NCBI RefSeq assembly: GCF_013387485.1
Contig: NZ_JABBXB010000005.1
Location: forward strand, 248,001-312,000
Direction of reading: 5' to 3'
Origin: Stenotrophomonas sp. SAM-B
GTDB lineage: Bacteria; Pseudomonadota; Gammaproteobacteria; Xanthomonadales; Xanthomonadaceae
Length of the DNA stretch: 64,000 bases
Both the position numbers and the translations under genes were made by a program. Positions 59,566 through 64,000 of the stretch are shown here, in pieces (position 1 is the stretch's first letter; the number at the start of each line of letters is the position of its first letter). Below the pieces are notes generated by a model that was not told where the DNA came from, did not search any database, and worked only from the letters and a program-made list of their open reading frames with translations.

Positions 59566-61287
59566 CTACTTCGCCAGGCGCCTGGTGCGCGCACGCTGGT
59601 CGTCCACCGCCGCCTTCAACTGCTGCTGCAGCGCCGTCTGCTCGACCTGCGCATCCAGCACGAACACGCGCACGCCGTGTGCGGGCACCTCGGCGTTCAG
59701 CGATCCCGTCACCGTCTGGCTGGCACCGCCCAGCGCGTCGCGCCAGGTACCGGCCTGCAGGTAGCGGCGGACCTCGATGGAGCGCGGCGTATCACCCTTG
59801 TTGAGCAGCACCAGTGCGGTCTGCGCGGTATCGCCCTGCTGCAGCACGCGGAAGAACACCGCTTCATCGCCCTGCAGGCGCTCGTTGACCTGCAGGCCGC
59901 GCTGCAGGGCCGGCGTGGCCTCACGCAGTCTGGCGATACGCTGCAGCGGCGCGAAGATCGGGCTCTTCGGCGCGTCGTTGACGCGCTCCTGCCCGAAGTA
60001 GGCGCGGTTGCCGGCGTGCTCGGCGCGGCTGCGCATGAAGCCGGTTTCCGAGCCGTAGTAGATCACCGGGATGCCGCGCGCGGTGAACAGCCAGTTGTGG
60101 GCATCGATGAACCCGGCATCGCTGGCATCCAGCCGCGCCATGTCGTGGTTGTCGTAGAAACTCATCAGCTCGTACGGATTGGCATACGGACCGTCGAGCA
60201 GGTGCAGCGGCTCGGCCAGGGTTTCAAAGCCCTTCTGCTCCTTGCCGAACACCGACGACAATGCGCCGCGCAATGGGAAATCCAGCACGCTGACGTTCGC
60301 GTTGGCCGGCCAGGTGTGCTCGGCGATCTTGCCCGCGTCGTAGTCGAATGCCTCGCCGAACATGAACATGCCGGGATGCTCGGTGCGGATGCGATTGACG
60401 AAGGTATGCCACCAGGGGTGCGGCAGCCAGCCGATGGTGTCGATGCGCAACGCATCCACGCCCTGCGCGGTCCACTGCAGGTACGCGCCGACCAGGTAAT
60501 CCATCACCGCCGGGTTGTGCTCGTTGAAGTCGGAGAGTTCGGCAAGGTTGCCATCGAAGATCGAGCCGTTCTTGCCGTCGACCGGACCGATGCTGTTGTA
60601 GAAGGCATGCAGCGGGTTATGCGCCGGATCCAGCTGCTGCGGCGGCAGGTTCTGGTGATCGGCGATCAACCGGCCCTCCTTGTCGAAGATCTGGCCGAAC
60701 TGCGGCTGCCCCACCGGCATCGTCCACGCGGGCGAACCATGGTTGCCGACGATATCCAGCACCACCTTCAGGTCGGCGGCGTGCAGGCCACGGGTGAAGG
60801 CGGCGAAGTCCAGGCCCTTGCTCGGCAGATGCTCGTCGAGCGTGTAGAAGTTGACGCCCCAGTAACCGTGGTAGCCGGTCTTGCCGCGGTCGGTCAGCGT
60901 GCTGGTGCAGCTGATCGGCTTGCTGCCGGTGAAGGCCTGGTCCGGGTTGTCGATGATCGGGGTGATCCACACCGCACCGAAGCCGAGGTTGCGGATGTAC
61001 GCGGCGTTGTCCAGCACGCCCTTGAAGTCACCGCCCAGGTAGCCGATGTTGCCGTCCACCTTGTCCGGGCACGGCACCGGGATATCGAACGTGGGATGCG
61101 CGCCGCCCTGGTCGCGGTGGTCGTTGGACGGATCACCGTTGACGAAGCGGTCGGTCACCACGAAGTAGACCGCCTGGCTGGCGAAGGGCTCGCGCGTGCC
61201 GACATAGTCCGGGCGCTCGACGGCCAGGGCGGGGCTGGCCGACAGCGCGAACGACAGGGCCAGCGACAACGACGAATACCGGGACAT
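59566..61287 (-). CDS. GH13 alpha-amylase/cyclomaltodextrinase family enzyme, secreted
   Basis: A 573-residue glycoside hydrolase with a Sec signal peptide (SLSLALSFALSASPALA). The GH13 motifs are all present: VVLDIVGNHGS (region I), ALRIDTIGW (nucleophile Asp, region II), MFGEAFD (acid/base Glu, region III) and FYDNHDMARL (region IV). The start resembles CGTase/maltogenic amylases (AVYFVVTDRFVNGDPSNDHR), so it probably cleaves starch or cyclodextrins in the periplasm or outside. Its ATG shares one base with the permease stop (TGATG), so the two are coupled in the maltodextrin operon. Confidence 0.93.
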   Translation of the reverse strand: MSRYSSLSLALSFALSASPALAVERPDYVGTREPFASQAVYFVVTDRFVNGDPSNDHRDQGGAHPTFDIPVPCPDKVDGNIGYLGGDFKGVLDNAAYIRNLGFGAVWITPIIDNPDQAFTGSKPISCTSTLTDRGKTGYHGYWGVNFYTLDEHLPSKGLDFAAFTRGLHAADLKVVLDIVGNHGSPAWTMPVGQPQFGQIFDKEGRLIADHQNLPPQQLDPAHNPLHAFYNSIGPVDGKNGSIFDGNLAELSDFNEHNPAVMDYLVGAYLQWTAQGVDALRIDTIGWLPHPWWHTFVNRIRTEHPGMFMFGEAFDYDAGKIAEHTWPANANVSVLDFPLRGALSSVFGKEQKGFETLAEPLHLLDGPYANPYELMSFYDNHDMARLDASDAGFIDAHNWLFTARGIPVIYYGSETGFMRSRAEHAGNRAYFGQERVNDAPKSPIFAPLQRIARLREATPALQRGLQVNERLQGDEAVFFRVLQQGDTAQTALVLLNKGDTPRSIEVRRYLQAGTWRDALGGASQTVTGSLNAEVPAHGVRVFVLDAQVEQTALQQQLKAAVDDQRARTRRLAK

Positions 61288-62774
61288 CAGACACTCTCCT
61301 GTTGGGATGGCACGAACAGCACGCACAGGCCGGCCAGCAGCAGGCTGCCGCCCCCGAGTGCGAGCACGTGCATCGGATCGCCCCCCAGCCACGCGCGCAG
61401 CAGGAAGCCGAGCGCACTGGCCGCGACCAGCTGCGGAATCACGATGAAGAAATTGAACAGGCCCATGTAGATGCCCATCTTCGCCGCCGGCACGCTGTCG
61501 GACAGCAGCGCATATGGCAGCGACAGGATGGAGGCCCAGGCGAAGCCGACGCCGACCATCGACAGCAGCAGCCAATGCGGGTCGCGGATGAACAGCATCG
61601 AGATCAGGCCCAGTCCACCCAGCCACAGGTTGACGAGGTGGCTCCAGCGCAGGCCCAGTGCGCGCACCATCAGCGGGATCAGCAACGCCGCCAGCGCAGC
61701 GAACCCGTTGTAGGCACCGAACAGCACGCCGACCCAGTTGGCGCCTTCGTTGTAGGCGGCGGAGGCGGTATCGGTCGAGCCGAAGTGGGTGCCGGCGACG
61801 GCGGCCGTGGTGTAGATCCACATCGCGAACAGCGCGAACCAGGAGAAGAACTGCACCCAGGCCAGGCGGCGCATGGTGCGTGGCATCGCACGCAGGTCGT
61901 CGACGATGGTCGCCAGCATGTGCGGCCCCGGCACGCAGCGCGCGATGCCCAGCAGCACGCCATAGGCGATGCACAGGCCGGCCAGCACGTACAGCATGCG
62001 GTCGCCTTGGTACCACGTGATCGCCGCTGCCAGCGCGATACCGGCCGCCACCCAGCCGCCGATCTGCGCCCACGGAGGTGGCCCGGCCACGCGCGCACTC
62101 TGGTGCACGGCGGCCGGCTCGGCGTCATCGAAGCGGGCCAGCTCGGCCGGCGAGTATTCCCGGGTGCTGACCACCGTCCAGGTGATCGCCGCGAGCAGCA
62201 CCGCCGCGCCGAAGTAGAACGCGTAGCGCACGGTATCCGGCACCTGCCCGGCGGCCGCCGTGTTGGCGACGCCGAAGTGGGCCAGGATGAACGGCAGGAA
62301 GCTGGCGACGATCGCACCGATGCCGATGAAGAAGCTCTGCATGGCGAAGCCGGTCGGCCGCTGGCGCGGAGCGAGCTGATCGCCGACAAACGCGCGGAAC
62401 GGCTCCATCGATACGTTGATCGAGGCATCCAGCACCCACAGCGTGCCAGCGGCGATCCACAGCGTCGGCGAATTCGGCATCACCAGCAGGGCGAGCGTGG
62501 TCAGCACCGCACCGATCATGAAGAAAGGACGGCGGCGGCCCCAGCGCGTCCAGGTGCGGTCGGACAGGTAGCCGATCACCGGCTGCACCAGCAGGCCGGT
62601 CAGCGGGGCGGCGATCCACAGCCCGGGCACCGCGTCCATCGGTGCGCCAAGCGTCTCGAAGATGCGGCTGGCATTGGCGTTCTGCAGCGCGAAGCCGAAC
62701 TGGATACCGAGGAAGCCGAAGCACATGTTCCAGATCTGCCAGAACGACAGGGTCGGTTTGGGCGTACGGCTCAT
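61287..62774 (-). CDS. MFS sugar permease of the maltodextrin operon
   Basis: A 495-residue, 12-helix cation symporter of the glycoside-pentoside-hexuronide-like/sucrose-maltose MFS group. Features: SFWQIWNMCFGFLGIQFGFA in helix 1, GLLVQPVIGYLSDRTWTRWG and RRRPFFMIGAVLTTLALLVM after helix 2, FRAFVGDQLAPRQRPTGFAM, and FFSWFALFAMWIYTTAAVAG in the second half. It overlaps the gene upstream by four bases (ATGA) and the amylase by one base. It should import maltose or maltodextrins made by the amylase. Confidence 0.92.
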   Translation of the reverse strand: MSRTPKPTLSFWQIWNMCFGFLGIQFGFALQNANASRIFETLGAPMDAVPGLWIAAPLTGLLVQPVIGYLSDRTWTRWGRRRPFFMIGAVLTTLALLVMPNSPTLWIAAGTLWVLDASINVSMEPFRAFVGDQLAPRQRPTGFAMQSFFIGIGAIVASFLPFILAHFGVANTAAAGQVPDTVRYAFYFGAAVLLAAITWTVVSTREYSPAELARFDDAEPAAVHQSARVAGPPPWAQIGGWVAAGIALAAAITWYQGDRMLYVLAGLCIAYGVLLGIARCVPGPHMLATIVDDLRAMPRTMRRLAWVQFFSWFALFAMWIYTTAAVAGTHFGSTDTASAAYNEGANWVGVLFGAYNGFAALAALLIPLMVRALGLRWSHLVNLWLGGLGLISMLFIRDPHWLLLSMVGVGFAWASILSLPYALLSDSVPAAKMGIYMGLFNFFIVIPQLVAASALGFLLRAWLGGDPMHVLALGGGSLLLAGLCVLFVPSQQESV

Positions 62775-64000
62775 CGGCGCGGCTCCAGCGACAAAGACAC
62801 CGGCATCAGGGTCAGCGCGGACACGCGCGCCTCGTTGAGCACACCGTCCTTGCCCCCCTTGCCACCGTTGTACTTGGCGAAGTGGGTGAGCGCGCTCATG
62901 TTGAAGCCCTCCTCCAGCGCGATGCGGCAGCTACCCGCCGGTGCCTCGAACTCGACCGCCGTGGAGTCCTGCTCGCCCACGCTGTGCGGCATCACGATCG
63001 GACGGCGCTGGTCGGGCTTCCCCTCGCACTGCAGCACCAAGGTCTTTACTGCCGCGGTGACGCCGGTGTTGATCGGGCCGTTCGGATTGTCATAGCGCAG
63101 GCGCGCACGCCAGCGGCCGGCGCTCGGTGCGGTCCACTGCCAGTGCGTGGCACCGGCCAGCACCTGCTGCGGACCGACGCAGGTCATCGGGCTGTGCAGC
63201 GATTCCAGCGCGCCCTCACGGCGGGTCAGGCTCAGGCAGTGACTGGCACCGTCCCTTGCAAGCGTGGCGATACCCTGCGCGGGTGACAGCCGCTGGCCGT
63301 CGCGCCATAGCACATGATCGGCGGGCACTGGAATCTGCCAGCCCGCCGTGGTCTCGCGAGGCACGGGTGCGGCGGGGGTGGCCGGGGCGAAGACGGCTGC
63401 CGGGCGGACAATCGCCGGCGACGGCATCGCCACACGACCCGCCAACGGCACCAGCTGCACGGTGGTGGTGCTGCCGTCACGCTGGATGGCGCCCGCCACC
63501 AGCAGTTCGCCGGCGAGCTGCTTCGGCCGCACCAGCACGTAACGCTGCTTGCCATCGTCCAGGCGGATGCGGTCACGGTCGCCGAACAACCTCGGCACCA
63601 GTGACACCGGCAGCTTCGGCGCGATGCGGCCATCGTCTTCCACGCCGAACACACCTTCCAGCACCATCGAGAGGTAACCGGCCACCGACCACAGCTGACG
63701 CGGCGAATTGACCACTGGACCGCTGAGCACGCCTTCATCGACATGCACGGCCAGCGTGCGCATCTCGTAATTCTCCATGTTGGAGCCGGCCAGCGCGGTG
63801 CCGCGCATCAGCGACTCGATCTCCATGGCGATGCGCGGGGCATCATCCAACCGCCGCGCTGCCCGCAGCGAGTACGCACTGACGAAGGGCCAGATGCCGC
63901 GGTTGTGGTAGATGGGCTGCTGCGCTTCCTGCGGCCAGACGACCGGGCTGCCACCGGCCACGGCCGGGTAGTTCGCCAGCGCGCGCCGTGCGCGATCGGC
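62771..64000 (-). CDS. Six-hairpin glycoside hydrolase-like protein (partial), maltodextrin operon
   Basis: The C-terminal part (about 409 residues visible) of a glycosidase that starts beyond the right edge; the frame is open to base 64000. The segment QQPIYHNRGIWPFVSAYSLRA is typical of six-hairpin (alpha/alpha-barrel) hydrolases, the visible barrel end is followed by a beta-rich C-terminal region from about residue 150 of the fragment (VQLVPLAGRVAMPSPAIV and on), and the last residues run FAKYNGGKGGKDGVLNEARV. The ATGA overlap with the permease ties it to the maltodextrin operon. The family number and substrate cannot be fixed from the fragment; an alpha-glucan-related role is likely from context. 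Confidence 0.8.
   Translation of the reverse strand, partial: ADRARRALANYPAVAGGSPVVWPQEAQQPIYHNRGIWPFVSAYSLRAARRLDDAPRIAMEIESLMRGTALAGSNMENYEMRTLAVHVDEGVLSGPVVNSPRQLWSVAGYLSMVLEGVFGVEDDGRIAPKLPVSLVPRLFGDRDRIRLDDGKQRYVLVRPKQLAGELLVAGAIQRDGSTTTVQLVPLAGRVAMPSPAIVRPAAVFAPATPAAPVPRETTAGWQIPVPADHVLWRDGQRLSPAQGIATLARDGASHCLSLTRREGALESLHSPMTCVGPQQVLAGATHWQWTAPSAGRWRARLRYDNPNGPINTGVTAAVKTLVLQCEGKPDQRRPIVMPHSVGEQDSTAVEFEAPAGSCRIALEEGFNMSALTHFAKYNGGKGGKDGVLNEARVSALTLMPVSLSLEPRR

Noticed and set aside
1..64000. tRNA, rRNA, prophage or insertion-sequence genes
   Set aside because: No tRNA arm patterns, rRNA sequence, integrase or transposase proteins were found on either strand.

Overview
The window reads as chromosomal DNA of a Stenotrophomonas-like member of the Xanthomonadaceae. 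The G+C content is high (60-base samples of ordinary genes count about 67%). Palindromic repeats with a GTAG head, of the SMAG type described in Stenotrophomonas maltophilia, occur at 9667-9780 and 58956-58979. The gene families (TonB receptors, S9 peptidases, ABC permease/M1 peptidase fusions, maltodextrin genes) fit the same group. No rRNA, tRNA, CRISPR array, insertion sequence or replication origin was seen.

Left part (1-22.7 kb): mostly housekeeping and accessory genes. They are the end of a POT peptide transporter, a secreted S9 peptidase, divergent argO/argP (basic amino-acid export), malate:quinone oxidoreductase, a siderophore-type TonB receptor with a Fur-like site, an MHS-family transporter, and a methyltransferase. 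Next come a small minus-strand DNA-repair/oxidase operon (PPOX, DUF72, Nei-like glycosylase), an ArsR regulator with a cupin-like/DUF2867 fusion, an esterase/metallophosphoesterase pair, a DUF1801 protein, and a second TonB receptor with a Zur-like box.

Sugar island (22.7-32.6 kb): a LacI regulator and two facing operons. They encode a GMC dehydrogenase with its small subunit, cytochrome c, a DUF1080 3-keto-glycoside hydrolase, a Gfo/Idh/MocA reductase, a permease and three TIM-barrel isomerase-like proteins in three compartments. The same 14-base palindrome TGCAATCGATTGCA stands at both outer ends. The set suggests periplasmic oxidation of a glycoside to its 3-keto form, cleavage, import and re-reduction.

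Toxin island (33.97-51.3 kb, minus strand): after ssb comes a compact type I secretion operon in the order ATPase (HlyB-like), adaptor (HlyD-like), small Sec-exported protein, 4171-residue RTX protein, HlyC-like acyltransferase. Three of the four junctions are 4-base overlaps or tighter. The RTX protein begins with an HEVAH zinc-peptidase-like motif, followed by several glycine zippers, about 70 RTX nonapeptides, cadherin-like repeats and an EF-hand-like C-terminal region. Its N-terminal part and the small upstream gene have clearly lower G+C, as expected of a swapped toxin/immunity module. A LacI-type regulator is divergent from the operon and a 12-base palindrome lies between them. This is the most novel part of the window.

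Right part (52.5-64 kb): a small membrane protein, an ECF sigma factor with a candidate anti-sigma factor, an ABC ATPase with a permease/M1-peptidase fusion, an SseB-like protein, a GNAT acetyltransferase, and the end of a maltodextrin operon (glycoside hydrolase, MFS permease, GH13 amylase) that continues past the right edge.
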